Assembly (NCBI RefSeq): GCF_013778455.1
Contig: NZ_JACEHE010000004.1
Coordinates: 248,001 to 312,000 of the forward strand
Origin: Streptomyces himalayensis subsp. himalayensis
GTDB taxonomy: Bacteria > Actinomycetota > Actinomycetes > Streptomycetales > Streptomycetaceae
DNA length: 64,000 nucleotides
Reading direction: 5' to 3'
Positions within the stretch are counted from its first letter, which is position 1; each line of letters opens with the position of its first letter. Below are positions 49,778 through 58,577 of the stretch, piece after piece. Both the position numbers and the translations under genes were made by a program. The notes below the pieces were generated by a model. The model worked only from the letters and a program-made list of their open reading frames with translations. It searched no databases and was not told where the DNA came from.

Positions 49778-50263
49778 TCAGTGCGGGGGAATCTCCGACA
49801 GGGCCGCACGGCAGCGGTTGAGGTAATCCGCCAGATTGCGTCGTTGAGCGGGGGTCAGGCCGGAGAGCATCCGCTCCTCGAGCTCCCTCACTGCCTCCTC
49901 GTACGTGTCTAGCAGGTCCCGGCCCGCCTCGGTGAGGCTGAGGAGCAGGACCCGCCGGTTGTCCGGGTTGCGGCGGCGGGTGATCAGGCCGCGCCGCTCC
50001 AGGGCCGTGACCATGTCCGCCATGGACTGCGCCGTGACGAACGAGTTGCGGGCGAGCTGCGCGGAGCTGATCCCGTCGCGGCGGCGGAGCACCGTGAGCG
50101 CGGTGTACTGCAGCGCGGTGATACCGGCCGGCTTGACCAGCTCGTCCAGGTGCGAGCGGGTCACCAGCTCGACCTGCTTGATCGTGTACAGCAGGGTCGG
50201 ATGCGGGACCTCCGCGATGCCCGTCGCTCCTCCGTCGCCGCTCCTGCTGGCTGTGCGCGCCAC
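49778..50263 (-). CDS. MarR-family transcriptional regulator
   Basis: A 161-residue winged-helix repressor. Helices LLYTIKQVELVTRSHLDELV, then LTVLRRRDGISSAQLARNSF and VTAQSMADMVTALERRGLI (recognition helix), and the wing TRRRNPDNRRVLLLSLTEAG match the family. The GTG at 50263 has GGAGGAG upstream; longer readings run through the operator region. It is divergent from an aldehyde dehydrogenase gene and most likely represses it and itself until an aromatic or aldehyde ligand binds. Confidence 0.92.
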   Translation of the reverse strand: MARTASRSGDGGATGIAEVPHPTLLYTIKQVELVTRSHLDELVKPAGITALQYTALTVLRRRDGISSAQLARNSFVTAQSMADMVTALERRGLITRRRNPDNRRVLLLSLTEAGRDLLDTYEEAVRELEERMLSGLTPAQRRNLADYLNRCRAALSEIPPH

Positions 50264-50289
50264 GTGGCTCCTCCGCCGTCTTCGACATT

Positions 50290-50302
50290 CAGGTTTCCTG
50301 AT
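50290..50302. promoter_or_regulatory. MarR operator candidate 1
   Basis: CAGGTTTCCTGAT includes the 11-bp near-palindrome CAGG-TTT-CCTG. It is repeated as an exact inverted copy at 50343-50355. It lies 27-39 bp upstream of the MarR start. Confidence 0.7.
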
Positions 50303-50342
50303 TATGCCCAGGCTCTTGCCATCGGCGCCATGGGGCGTAATC

Positions 50343-50355
50343 ATCAGGAAACCTG
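50343..50355. promoter_or_regulatory. MarR operator candidate 2
   Basis: ATCAGGAAACCTG is the exact reverse complement of the site at 50290-50302, with centres 53 bp apart (about five helical turns). It lies 70-82 bp upstream of the aldehyde dehydrogenase start. Confidence 0.7.
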
Positions 50356-50424
50356 TTGGTCGCAGTGGTGCGGCCACCATCTGTGCGGTGCGGCGAGCGG
50401 CCGCGCCGGGAAGGCGAGCGGGCC

Positions 50425-51912
50425 ATGTCCCTTTCCGAGGAGCAGAACGCCTCCACCGTGCGCAGGCCGCACATCGAACCGGGCAGGCTTTTCATCGACG
50501 GCGAGTGGCGCGAAGCGGACGCCAAGGGCCGCCGGGACGTGATCGATCCGTCCACGGGCCAGGTACTGACGACCGTCGCGGAGGCCGACGCCGCCGACCT
50601 CGACGCCGCCGTCGCGGCAGCGCGCAAGGCGTTCGACGAGAGTGGCTGGGCGCAGCTTCCGGGCCGCGAGCGAGCCCGCATCCTGAACCGCGTGGGCGAC
50701 ATCATCCGCCGCCGCGCGGACGAACTCGTCGCCACCGAGAGCGCGAACGTCGGCAAGCCGGTGTCGCTGTGCCGCGTGGTCGACGTCGCCACCGCCGCCG
50801 AGGAGTACGAGTACTGCGCGGCCCTGGCCCAGACCATCGAGGGCTCCACCCGGCAGATCCCGATCCCCTCGCACGCCTACACCCGCCGTGAGCCGCTCGG
50901 CGTGGTCGGCGCGATCACTCCCTTCAACTTCCCGTTGATCCTCAGCAGTTCGAAGATCGCTCCCGCGCTCGCCGCCGGCAACACCGTGGTCCACAAGCCC
51001 GCCGAGGACACCCCGCTCAGCGCCCTGCTGATGGCGGAGATCCTGGCCGAGGCCGGAGTCCCGAACGGCGTGCTGAACGTCGTCACCGGCAGCGGCACCG
51101 CGGTCGGCGAGGCGCTGCTCCGCCACCCCGGCATCGACAAGGTCGCCTTCACCGGCTCGACGAAGATCGGCCGCCATGCCGCCGCCGTCGCCGGTGAGGC
51201 CCTCAAGCCCGTCACCATGGAACTCGGCGGCAACGCCGCGCACATCGTCTTCGAGGACGCCGACCTGGAGAAGGCGATCGGCGCCGCCATCAAGGGCTTC
51301 GTCTTCAACACCGGCCAGTTCTGCATGGGCGGACCGCGCCTGCTGGTGCACAGCTCCCTGTACGAGGCCGTGGTGGGCGCGCTCGCCGGGGCGGTCCCCG
51401 GTGTGCCGGTCGGCGACCCGTTCGACCCGGCGACCGTCATCGGACCGATGGCCGGCGAAAGGCACCTCGCCAAGGTCGAGGAGTACGTCCGCATCGCCAA
51501 GGAGGAAGGCGGCCGCATCGTCGCAGGCGGCGAGCGGCTCGGCCTCGACGGCGGCTACTACTACAAGCCGACCGTCATCGCCGACCTGGGCAACGACTCG
51601 CGCGCCGTGCAGGAGGAGATCTTCGGGCCGGTCCTGACCGTGCAGTCCTTCGAGACCGAGGACGAGGCCGTGGCCATGGCCAACAGCACGCCGTACGGCC
51701 TGGCCTCCGGCCTGCAGACGTCGGACCTGGCCCGCGCGCACCGGGTGGCGGCCAAGCTGCAGGCGGGCATCGTCTGGGTCAACGACTGGGCGATGCTCGA
51801 CCCGGCGATCCCCTTCGGCGGCGTCAAGCAGTCCGGCTTCGGACGCGAGTACGGGCCGGAGGCGCTGGAGGCGTACACCAAGGTCAAGTCCGTGGTGATC
51901 TCGCTGGCCTGA
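50425..51912 (+). CDS. NAD(P)-dependent aldehyde dehydrogenase
   Basis: A 495-residue aldehyde dehydrogenase that oxidises an aldehyde to its acid. The cofactor segment is PFNFPLILSSSKIAPALAAGN, the general base lies in MELGGNA, the catalytic Cys300 is in NTGQFCMGG and the C-terminal PFGGVKQSGFGRE is present. It resembles benzaldehyde/salicylaldehyde and betaine-aldehyde types; the substrate is not fixed by motifs. The ATG at 50425 follows GAAGGCGAG. It is under the divergent MarR gene and followed by an alcohol dehydrogenase, so an alcohol-to-acid pathway is likely. Confidence 0.92.
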   Translation: MSLSEEQNASTVRRPHIEPGRLFIDGEWREADAKGRRDVIDPSTGQVLTTVAEADAADLDAAVAAARKAFDESGWAQLPGRERARILNRVGDIIRRRADELVATESANVGKPVSLCRVVDVATAAEEYEYCAALAQTIEGSTRQIPIPSHAYTRREPLGVVGAITPFNFPLILSSSKIAPALAAGNTVVHKPAEDTPLSALLMAEILAEAGVPNGVLNVVTGSGTAVGEALLRHPGIDKVAFTGSTKIGRHAAAVAGEALKPVTMELGGNAAHIVFEDADLEKAIGAAIKGFVFNTGQFCMGGPRLLVHSSLYEAVVGALAGAVPGVPVGDPFDPATVIGPMAGERHLAKVEEYVRIAKEEGGRIVAGGERLGLDGGYYYKPTVIADLGNDSRAVQEEIFGPVLTVQSFETEDEAVAMANSTPYGLASGLQTSDLARAHRVAAKLQAGIVWVNDWAMLDPAIPFGGVKQSGFGREYGPEALEAYTKVKSVVISLA

Positions 51913-52140
51913 CGGGCTGTTCCCCAGCACGGCAGGACCCGCGGGTCGCCGGCGCCCGTACAACCTCATGTCCGCACCCCGCACCACCCCGGCTCGGCCC
52001 GTTCACGCCCGGTCGGCGCGCGGCCCGGCCTGCCCACCCCCCTGGCCGGACCACCGCTTGGCCGGTCCGCCCGCGCCCGTGCCGGCGAGAGTCCTGGACC
52101 GGCTCACTAGACTCTTGCTCTTCCCCGGCGAGGGCTTCCC

Positions 52141-52190
52141 CACCCGGTGGGGCTTCGTCCCTCCCCACTCGGTGGGGCCTCGTCCCTCCC
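52141..52190. repeat. two 25-bp repeats with hairpin arms in the adh leader
   Basis: Two copies of a 25-bp unit start at 52141 and 52166; each contains CAC(C/T)CGGTGGGGC(T/C)TCGTCC. CCCCAC and GTGGGG in each copy can form a small hairpin. The rest of the 402-bp gap before the alcohol dehydrogenase gene has no gene. Confidence 0.7.
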
Positions 52191-52211
52191 CTGCGAGGCC
52201 CCATCCCACTC

Positions 52212-52250
52212 GATCGGCATCCCATCCGATCGGCATCGCACTCGATCGGC
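52212..52250. repeat. three GATCGGC repeats, 16-bp period
   Basis: GATCGGC starts at 52212, 52228 and 52244, within units such as GATCGGCATCCCATCC. The array ends about 65 bp before the alcohol dehydrogenase start and may be an operator array or a leader repeat. Confidence 0.6.
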
Positions 52251-52314
52251 CTTCCACACTCCCCGACCGGGTCACTTCCCCGGCCGGCCCGCGCCGTCCG
52301 CAAGGAGCTTGCAC

Positions 52315-53421
52315 ATGACCACCACCACTGCCGCGGCTGTCGTCGAGTCGGCAGGCGCCGGCTTCTCCCTCTCCGAGGTCGAACTCGCCGAACCCCGCCC
52401 GGACGAGGTCCTCGTACGCATGGTCGCCGCGGGCGTCTGCCACACGGACCTGGGTGTCGCCGCGGGTGGGCTGCCCTTCCCGCTGCCCGGTGTGCTGGGC
52501 CACGAGGGCGCGGGTGTCGTGGAGGCCGTCGGCTCCGCCGTGAGCCGGGTCAAGCCCGGTGACCACGTCCTGCTGTCCTTCACCTCCTGCGGCCGATGTG
52601 CCAACTGCCGCGACGGTCACCCCGCGTACTGCGAGGCCTGGCTGCCGCTGAACCTGCTGGGCGGATCCCGCGCGGACGGTTCGGCCACACTGACCCGCGG
52701 CGGTGAGGCCATCGGCGGGCACTTCTTCGGCCAGTCGTCCTTCGCCCGGCACGCGCTGGTCGACGAACGGAGCCTGGTCAAGGTCCCGGCCGACGTGCCG
52801 CTGGAGCTCATGGCGCCGCTCGGCTGCGGCGTGCAGACCGGTGCGGGCGCCGTGTGGAACGTACTGAAGCCCCGGCCCGGCGCGAGCCTCGTCGTCACCG
52901 GCGCCGGCGCGGTCGGCCTGTCCGCGGTCATGGCGGCCCGCCTGACCCCCGCCACGCGCATCATCGCCGTCGACCGCGTGCCCGCCCGGCTCGAGCTGGC
53001 GCGCGAGCTCGGCGCGACCCACACCATCGACACCACCAGCGACGACCTGAACGAGACCGTTGCCGAGATCACCGGTGGCCAGGGCGCTGACGGTGTGGTG
53101 GAGACGACCGGCAACATCCAGGTGGCGGGCGCGGCGATCGGCTCTCTGGCCGCCCGCGGCACGGCGGTCCTGGTCGGAGCCCCGGCCTTCGGCTCGACCG
53201 TGCCGGTGGACGTCAACTTCATGCTGCCGGGCCGCCAGGTGGTCGGTCTGACCCTCGGCGACAGCGAGACGGAGTCCCTCATCCCGGTCCTGGTCGAGCT
53301 CGTGGCCTCCGGCCGTATGCCGGTCGACCGGCTGGTCAAGCACTACAAGTTCGAGGAGATCCAGCGAGCCGTCGGGGACGTGGTGTCCGGCGAGGCAATC
53401 AAGCCGGTCCTGAAGTTCTGA
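52315..53421 (+). CDS. zinc-dependent medium-chain alcohol dehydrogenase
   Basis: A 368-residue MDR enzyme. Catalytic zinc ligands are Cys42 (AGVCHTD), His63 with Glu64 (LGHEGAG) and a cysteine in APLGCGVQTG. The structural zinc is held by Cys92, Cys95, Cys98 and Cys106. NAD binds at VVTGAGAVGLSAV. The layout is closest to aryl- or benzyl-alcohol dehydrogenase. The ATG at 52315 has AAGGAG upstream. With the aldehyde dehydrogenase it can convert an alcohol to an acid. Confidence 0.93.
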   Translation: MTTTTAAAVVESAGAGFSLSEVELAEPRPDEVLVRMVAAGVCHTDLGVAAGGLPFPLPGVLGHEGAGVVEAVGSAVSRVKPGDHVLLSFTSCGRCANCRDGHPAYCEAWLPLNLLGGSRADGSATLTRGGEAIGGHFFGQSSFARHALVDERSLVKVPADVPLELMAPLGCGVQTGAGAVWNVLKPRPGASLVVTGAGAVGLSAVMAARLTPATRIIAVDRVPARLELARELGATHTIDTTSDDLNETVAEITGGQGADGVVETTGNIQVAGAAIGSLAARGTAVLVGAPAFGSTVPVDVNFMLPGRQVVGLTLGDSETESLIPVLVELVASGRMPVDRLVKHYKFEEIQRAVGDVVSGEAIKPVLKF

Positions 53422-53446
53422 TCCATCCGGAACGCGCAGGACCACC

Positions 53447-53479
53447 GGGCCGCCGCGGCGCCGCACGCCGCGGCGGCCC
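53447..53479 (+). terminator. strong terminator after alcohol dehydrogenase gene
   Basis: Perfect 13-bp arms GGGCCGCCGCGGC and GCCGCGGCGGCCC enclose a 7-base loop and are followed by TTT, 25 bases after the stop. Confidence 0.85.
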
Positions 53480-53617
53480 TTTGCGTTGAGGCACGCCCGC
53501 GCCTCGAATGTGCTTCTCGCTGCGGGGCGGCAGGAGCTCGTCCATTGTGGAAACGGCAGGCACGGTTCCGACGCGGACCGGTGCCGACGGCAAGCCGCGA
53601 CGGGCAAGGGGCAGGAC

Positions 53618-54136
53618 GTGAACAGTGCGGATGTGTTGCGCGACGGCTACGGCCGCATCCAGGAGGCGGTACACGCCGCCGTCGAAGGGCTCTCGCCCGA
53701 GGAGCTCACCGCCCGGATCGATCCCGAGGCCAACTCGATCGCCTGGCTCGTGTGGCACCTGACCCGGGTTCAGGACGACCACATCTCCGACGTCGCAGGC
53801 GTCGAGCAGGTATGGCTGTCCCAGGACTGGGCAGGCCGTTTCGGACTTCCCTACGCGAAGCGGGCGACCGGGTTCGGCCACAGCAGCCGACAGGTCGGGA
53901 AGATGAAGGTCGAGTCGGGCGAACTGCTGCTCGGGTACTACGACGCCGTGCACGAGCAGACCCTCGACTTTCTCAGCGGCCTCCAGGAGGGCGACCTCGA
54001 CCGCGTCGTGGACGAGAGCTGGACCCCTCCGGTCACCCTCGGCGTCCGCCTGGTCAGCGTCATCGAGGACGACCTCCAGCATGCGGGCCAGGCGGCTTTC
54101 GTACGCGGCGTGCTGGAGCGTCATCAGGAGGACTGA
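53618..54136 (+). CDS. DinB/DUF664-family metal protein
   Basis: A 172-residue four-helix protein of the DinB-like superfamily, many actinobacterial members of which are mycothiol-dependent transferases. Metal-binding histidines fit WLVWHLTRVQDDH and EDDLQHAGQAAFVRG, with RDGYGRIQEAVHAAVEGL as the first helix. The start is GTG at 53618 with AGGA close upstream; a longer in-frame start lacks support. It converges on the PAS-phosphatase gene. Confidence 0.85.
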   Translation: MNSADVLRDGYGRIQEAVHAAVEGLSPEELTARIDPEANSIAWLVWHLTRVQDDHISDVAGVEQVWLSQDWAGRFGLPYAKRATGFGHSSRQVGKMKVESGELLLGYYDAVHEQTLDFLSGLQEGDLDRVVDESWTPPVTLGVRLVSVIEDDLQHAGQAAFVRGVLERHQED

Positions 54137-54162
54137 CCAACGTGCCGTGAGCCCCTGCGTCG

Positions 54163-55419
54163 TCACAGGCGCAGAATGACCAGAGCCGTGTCGTCGGTGT
54201 TCCCGGTGCTCGGAAGCAGATCGGTGAGGAGGACGTCGGCCAGTTCCTCGGCCCCCAGGGCCCGGTGCCTCGTGAGGCAGTCGGCGAGCCGGCCGAGGCC
54301 GGCGTAGATGTCCTCGCCCCGACGCTCGATGAGGCCGTCGGTGTACAGGACGAGGACGGATCCTTCTGCGAAGTACGTGCGGGCCTGCGGCCGGGGCACA
54401 TGCTTGACGCGGGCACCGAGCGGAGGGTCGGTTGCTTTGTCGAGGAAGCGCACGGCACCGGTGGGGTCGAGAACGGCGGGCGGCAGGTGCCCGGCGCTGC
54501 TGTAGGTGACGGTCCCGGCTTCGTGGTCGATCGCGGCCAGGACCGCGGTGGTGGACTCGGCGCCCTCCACCGATCTGGCGTACAGACCCAGCGCGTCCAG
54601 GGCCTCCGCGGGCCCCTCCGCGACCCGCACGGCGGCAGACAACGCGCTGCGCAGCTGCCCCATGACACACGCCGCCTCCAGACCATGACCCACGACGTCG
54701 CCGACGGTCACCGCGATCCGGCCCTCCTCCAGATCGACGAGGTCGTACCAGTCGCCGCACACGTTCAGCGTCCCGACGGCAGGCCGGTAGCGCACCGCCA
54801 CACTGTGGCGCCCAATATGCTCGGGCGACGGCAGCATGGCCCGCTGCAGCGCCAGGGCCACCCCTCGTTCCCGCGAGTGGGCCTCGCGCAGCCGCTCGTT
54901 GAGCTCCTGCAGCTCCCGGGCGCGGGTGAAGAGGTCGGCCTCCATCAGCCGCTGCTGGTCCCCGCCGTCCGCCTGCCCACGGGCGCGCATGAGCTCGGTG
55001 ACCTCCTCGACCCGGTGGACGAGCAGCACCACCTTCCCGTCCTGATCCAGAACGGGAGCGTTGATCGGGCTCCAGTACCGCTCCTCGAACACGCCGGGCC
55101 GGTCGGGTACCTGCACGTCGTAACGCTGGAGCGCCATGCTGTCGGGCTGCCCGGTGGCCGCCACCCGTTCGAGGGACGCCCGGAGGTTGCGCGTTCCGGA
55201 CGCGGCGGGATCGGCTGGATTGTCGGGGAAGACGTCGAACAGGTGGCGGCCGATCAGCCGGTCGCGCCGAAGCCCCGACTGGCGCTGATATGCCTGGTTC
55301 GCGTCAAGGATGACGAGCTCCGGATCGAGCACCAGCGCGGCGCTGGGAAGCGCCTGGAATACGCCCTCGTAGTCGATACCGGACTCTCGCATGATCTGCC
55401 CGCCTGAACCGACGCCCAT
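54163..55419 (-). CDS. PAS-domain PP2C phosphatase (SpoIIE type)
   Basis: A 418-residue cytoplasmic sensor phosphatase. A PAS domain (about 20-140; VFQALPSAALVLDPELVILDAN, RLIGRHLFDVFPDNP and RYWSPINAPVLDQDG) is followed by a coiled coil (about 165-190) and the PP2C domain (about 200-415). Metal residues lie in GDWYDLVDLEEG and VGDVVGHGLEAACVMGQ. ATG 55419 with GGGAG upstream is chosen over ATG 55392. It probably senses a small ligand or redox state and feeds a sigma-factor partner switch. Confidence 0.9.
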   Translation of the reverse strand: MGVGSGGQIMRESGIDYEGVFQALPSAALVLDPELVILDANQAYQRQSGLRRDRLIGRHLFDVFPDNPADPAASGTRNLRASLERVAATGQPDSMALQRYDVQVPDRPGVFEERYWSPINAPVLDQDGKVVLLVHRVEEVTELMRARGQADGGDQQRLMEADLFTRARELQELNERLREAHSRERGVALALQRAMLPSPEHIGRHSVAVRYRPAVGTLNVCGDWYDLVDLEEGRIAVTVGDVVGHGLEAACVMGQLRSALSAAVRVAEGPAEALDALGLYARSVEGAESTTAVLAAIDHEAGTVTYSSAGHLPPAVLDPTGAVRFLDKATDPPLGARVKHVPRPQARTYFAEGSVLVLYTDGLIERRGEDIYAGLGRLADCLTRHRALGAEELADVLLTDLLPSTGNTDDTALVILRL

Positions 55420-55721
55420 TCCGATCTCCCGGAGCTCCCAGAATAGACAGGAAGCCCTCCTCGGACGGACGGAAGCCTCGTCCGGCCAATTCCCGTGGGA
55501 ATACCGGCGCCTTTCCACGTCCGCCGGAGCGGTTTCCTCCTGCCCCCTCCGGGGCCTCACTCGTGCGGCCGGGCGGACCATCGTTCCTGGTCCGATGGGG
55601 CGTAGCCGAGGTGTTCCCGCGAACGGAACGCGGGGGTTCCCGTGCGGAGGGGTTTCACTGTCGTCCGGACGGGTCTTCGTACGGGAGGGGAAGGCCTCGG
55701 AACGCACAGAGGAGCAGCGAA

Positions 55722-56285
55722 ATGGGACACGGCGGAGACGTCATCGCCGAATTGATCACCGACCACGAGGAAGTCGAGGAGATCTTCGTCAACATCGAGG
55801 GGCTGCCGTCCGGCGACACAATGCGGAAGCAGCACGCGGACCGGGCGACCATCGAATTGGTCCGGCACTCGGTGGCGGAGGAGGCGTATCTCTATCCGGC
55901 CGTACGCGAACACGTCCCGGGCGGTGGCGAAATCGCGGACAAGGAGCTGGAGGACCACGCCCGCGCCGAGCGCACGATGAAGGAGCTGGAGAGCTGCGAG
56001 GCCGATGATCCCCAGTTCGACACGCTGATCACCCAGCTGATCACAGAGATCCGGGAACACATCACGGACGAGGAGGAGAACCTCTTCCCACGGCTGCGCG
56101 AGTCCTGCAGCACGGAGACGCTCAACGAACTCGGGGACAAGTTCAGGCAGGCCAAGAAGACGGCGCCCACCCGCCCGCATCCGTCCGCTCCCGACCAGCC
56201 GCCCCTCAACAAGCTGCTGGCGCCCGGCGTCGGACTGGTCGACCGGCTGCGCGACACGCTGACCGGACGCGGCAAGGAGTCCTGA
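55722..56285 (+). CDS. hemerythrin-domain protein
   Basis: A 187-residue protein with an HHE cation-binding four-helix domain (residues 5-130). Iron ligands fit ITDHEEVEEIF, VRHSVAEEAYLYP, EDHARAERTMKELE and REHITDEEENLFP. The Pro-rich C-terminal extension ends KLLAPGVGLVDRLRDTLTG. Such proteins bind oxygen or NO, or repair iron centres. The ATG at 55722 has GAGGAG upstream. It is monocistronic and begins a cluster of stress and energy genes. Confidence 0.92.
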   Translation: MGHGGDVIAELITDHEEVEEIFVNIEGLPSGDTMRKQHADRATIELVRHSVAEEAYLYPAVREHVPGGGEIADKELEDHARAERTMKELESCEADDPQFDTLITQLITEIREHITDEEENLFPRLRESCSTETLNELGDKFRQAKKTAPTRPHPSAPDQPPLNKLLAPGVGLVDRLRDTLTGRGKES

Positions 56286-56492
56286 GAGCGGCCGGAGAGC
56301 GTTCTGAGAGCGGGGATCTGCCCGGCCGTGGATCGTCCACGTGCCGGGCAGAGGCGTGCCAGGGTCCTGCGGCCGTGGCGTCACCAGAGCGCCCCACGGT
56401 CGCGGCCTCACCAGGGCGCTTACGGTCGTGGCGTGCACAGGGCCGACGCGGCCGCGGGGGCGCGGGGGCGTGCCGTGGCGTGCGCAGCGGCG

Positions 56493-57734
56493 TCACGGCG
56501 TGTCCTCCCGCGATGGCCGGTCGCTGCCGAGCCGGTGGCGGATGCGGGCCAGCCACGGGTGGCGCTCCCGCTGCTCGCGCGCGTTGCGGTCGAGCTCCTC
56601 AAACAAGCGCTTGGAGCGGTGCTCCATGTCCAGCTCGTCGAGGATCCGGTTGACCTCGGTGAGCAGCGCACCGTGGAGGTGCCAGTTGCGGGGGTCCTGC
56701 TGCACGCCTTCCAGCAGTACGAGTGCCAGTTTGTCGCGGCTCGCGTTGGCCGCCGCCAGTTCGCCGGCCAGTCGGGCCTCGGCGGCCTCGGCGTTCTCGC
56801 TGACCTGAGTCGTGACCAGCACCGCGAAACTGACCACGGCATCGGCGACATGTCCCAGCAGCTCCTGCAGGGCCACACCGATGTCCCGCCGGAGGAGCGG
56901 CTCGTCGGTCCTCCGTATCTTGGCAAGATCGGTGAGGGTACGGGCCAGCACACGCAGCACGACCGTGCAGATCTCCAGGGTGTCGAGGCCTGTCCGCAGT
57001 ACGACGCGGTGGAGCAGCCCCTCCTTCACCCGCGGGTTGAGCCGCAGGCTGTCCTCGGCCTGCCGCAGTGCCGCGTCGACGTCGGCGATGTCGTGGTCGA
57101 GCCGACGCGCCTCGTGCAGCTGGTCGGCGGCCTGGTCGGGCGGCGTGGGAGAGGTCAGCTGCTCGCAGCTGCGGAGCATCAGCCGGCGCATACGGCGGGC
57201 CAGGTCCTCGATCGAGGCGCCCGCTTCGCCGACCCAGACGGGCGGGGCCAGCAGAAAGTTGAAGGCCAGGCCCACCGCGGCGCCGATCAGAGTTTCCAGC
57301 ACCCGGTCCCACGCGGTGTCTGCCACCCGGGTCACGCCGACCACGAGCATGGCGCTGATCGCCACCTCGGGGACGAACTCACTCACGCGGACGAAATGGC
57401 CGACGGTGAGGGACGCCAGGATGATCAGGCCCAGGCTCCACCAGGTCAGCCCGACCAGCGCGCTGAACCCGATGGCGATCAGCACGCCGACCACGACGGA
57501 GTTCACCCGGCGGATGCCGGTGGTCAGCGTGGCGTAGAGAGTCACCTGTACGACCAGCAGTGCGGTGAGCGGAGCGGTCAGCGGCGCCGGCTCGCTGCTC
57601 AGCTGGAGGGCGACGACATAGGCGATGGTGGCTGCCGCGGTGGAACGCAGCGTCTGTACGACGACAGGCTCGCGGCTCCGCTTCACGAACTCGGCCACCG
57701 GTGCAGCCACTGCTGCACCACGTACTTCAGGCAT
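56493..57734 (-). CDS. FUSC-family membrane protein (aromatic acid exporter-like)
   Basis: A 413-residue inner-membrane protein with about six helices between residues 30 and 165 (TAAATIAYVVALQL, VQVTLYATLTTGI, VGVLIAIGFSALVGLTWW, LETLIGAAVGLAFNFLLAPP). A long cytoplasmic helical region follows, with HDIADVDAALRQAEDSL and LRTGLDTLEICTVVLRVLARTL. This matches FUSC/ArAE-type transporters. The ATG at 57734 is preceded by GGAAG. Substrate is unknown. Confidence 0.88.
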   Translation of the reverse strand: MPEVRGAAVAAPVAEFVKRSREPVVVQTLRSTAAATIAYVVALQLSSEPAPLTAPLTALLVVQVTLYATLTTGIRRVNSVVVGVLIAIGFSALVGLTWWSLGLIILASLTVGHFVRVSEFVPEVAISAMLVVGVTRVADTAWDRVLETLIGAAVGLAFNFLLAPPVWVGEAGASIEDLARRMRRLMLRSCEQLTSPTPPDQAADQLHEARRLDHDIADVDAALRQAEDSLRLNPRVKEGLLHRVVLRTGLDTLEICTVVLRVLARTLTDLAKIRRTDEPLLRRDIGVALQELLGHVADAVVSFAVLVTTQVSENAEAAEARLAGELAAANASRDKLALVLLEGVQQDPRNWHLHGALLTEVNRILDELDMEHRSKRLFEELDRNAREQRERHPWLARIRHRLGSDRPSREDTP

Positions 57735-57858
57735 CCTTGGTCACTTCCCGGCTCTGCGGCACCACAGACCACCAACGTGGTACAGGGTGCCGCAGCGCGT
57801 GGGGGAAGCGTGGCTGTGACCGAGGGGCGGGACGGAGCCGGTGGTCGTACGGGTGGTC

Positions 57859-58338
57859 CTACTCGCCGGCGTACGCCTTCTCCAGGGCGGCGATGTCGAG
57901 CTTGACCATCGAGAGCATCGCCTCGGTGGCGCGCTTCGCCTTTGCAGGCTCTGGGTCGCTGATCATCTCGATGAGGCCGGCGGGGATGACCTGCCAGGAC
58001 ACGCCGTACTTGTCCTTGAGCCAGCCGCAGGCGACTCCCTGGCCGCCTTCGGAGAGCCTGTCCCAGTAGTAGTCGAGCTCCTTCTGGTCGTCGCAGAAGA
58101 TCTGGAACGAGATGGCCTCGGTGAACGCGAACTCCGGCCCGCCGTTCAGCGCGACGAACTTCTGGCCGTTGGCCTCGAACTCGACGGTCACGACAGAGCC
58201 GGCGGGACCCGGCCCGGCCTCGCCGTAACGGACGATCCTCCCCAGCTTGGAGTCCTTGAAGATCGAGATGTAGTGGTTCGCCGCTTCCTCGGCCTGCCCG
58301 TCGAACCACAGGCACGTGGTGAATCCCTTTGCTGCCAT
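57859..58338 (-). CDS. VOC-superfamily PhnB-like protein
   Basis: A 159-residue protein of the 3-demethylubiquinone-methyltransferase-like VOC fold. GFTTCLWFDGQAEEAANHYISIF, VVTVEFEANGQKFVALNGGP, FQIFCDDQKELDYYWDRL and CGWLKDKYGVSWQVIP are family segments in order. A binding or antibiotic-sequestering role is possible; no catalytic assignment can be made. The ATG at 58338 has GAGGAGG upstream. The end VKLDIAALEKAYAGE is conserved in this group. Confidence 0.9.
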   Translation of the reverse strand: MAAKGFTTCLWFDGQAEEAANHYISIFKDSKLGRIVRYGEAGPGPAGSVVTVEFEANGQKFVALNGGPEFAFTEAISFQIFCDDQKELDYYWDRLSEGGQGVACGWLKDKYGVSWQVIPAGLIEMISDPEPAKAKRATEAMLSMVKLDIAALEKAYAGE

Positions 58339-58478
58339 CGGTACCTCCTCGCAGATGAGCGTGTGCACCTGTACCGACCCGTCCGGGGCCGGAAACTCAT
58401 CGGTGCCCGGCGGGTGTCTGGTTCGTCCATGTGGAGCTCGCCGTTGGGCCGCCGCCCGTATCTACCGATCTTGGGCAC

Positions 58479-58493
58479 GGTCCTGACCGGACC
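58479..58493. promoter_or_regulatory. inverted repeat GGTCCTGACCGGACC upstream of usp
   Basis: Five-bp arms GGTCC and GGACC lie 85-99 bp upstream of the universal stress protein gene. DevR/DosR-type response regulators bind symmetric GGGxC-rich sites before usp genes in actinobacteria; similarity here is partial. Confidence 0.35.
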
Positions 58494-58577
58494 AGTGTCG
58501 TCCGGAACCAGTGTCAGCGGCCCGATCGGGGGCACCCAGCACCGCATCAGGGTGTTCCAGCTGGTGAGGTCTAGGCG

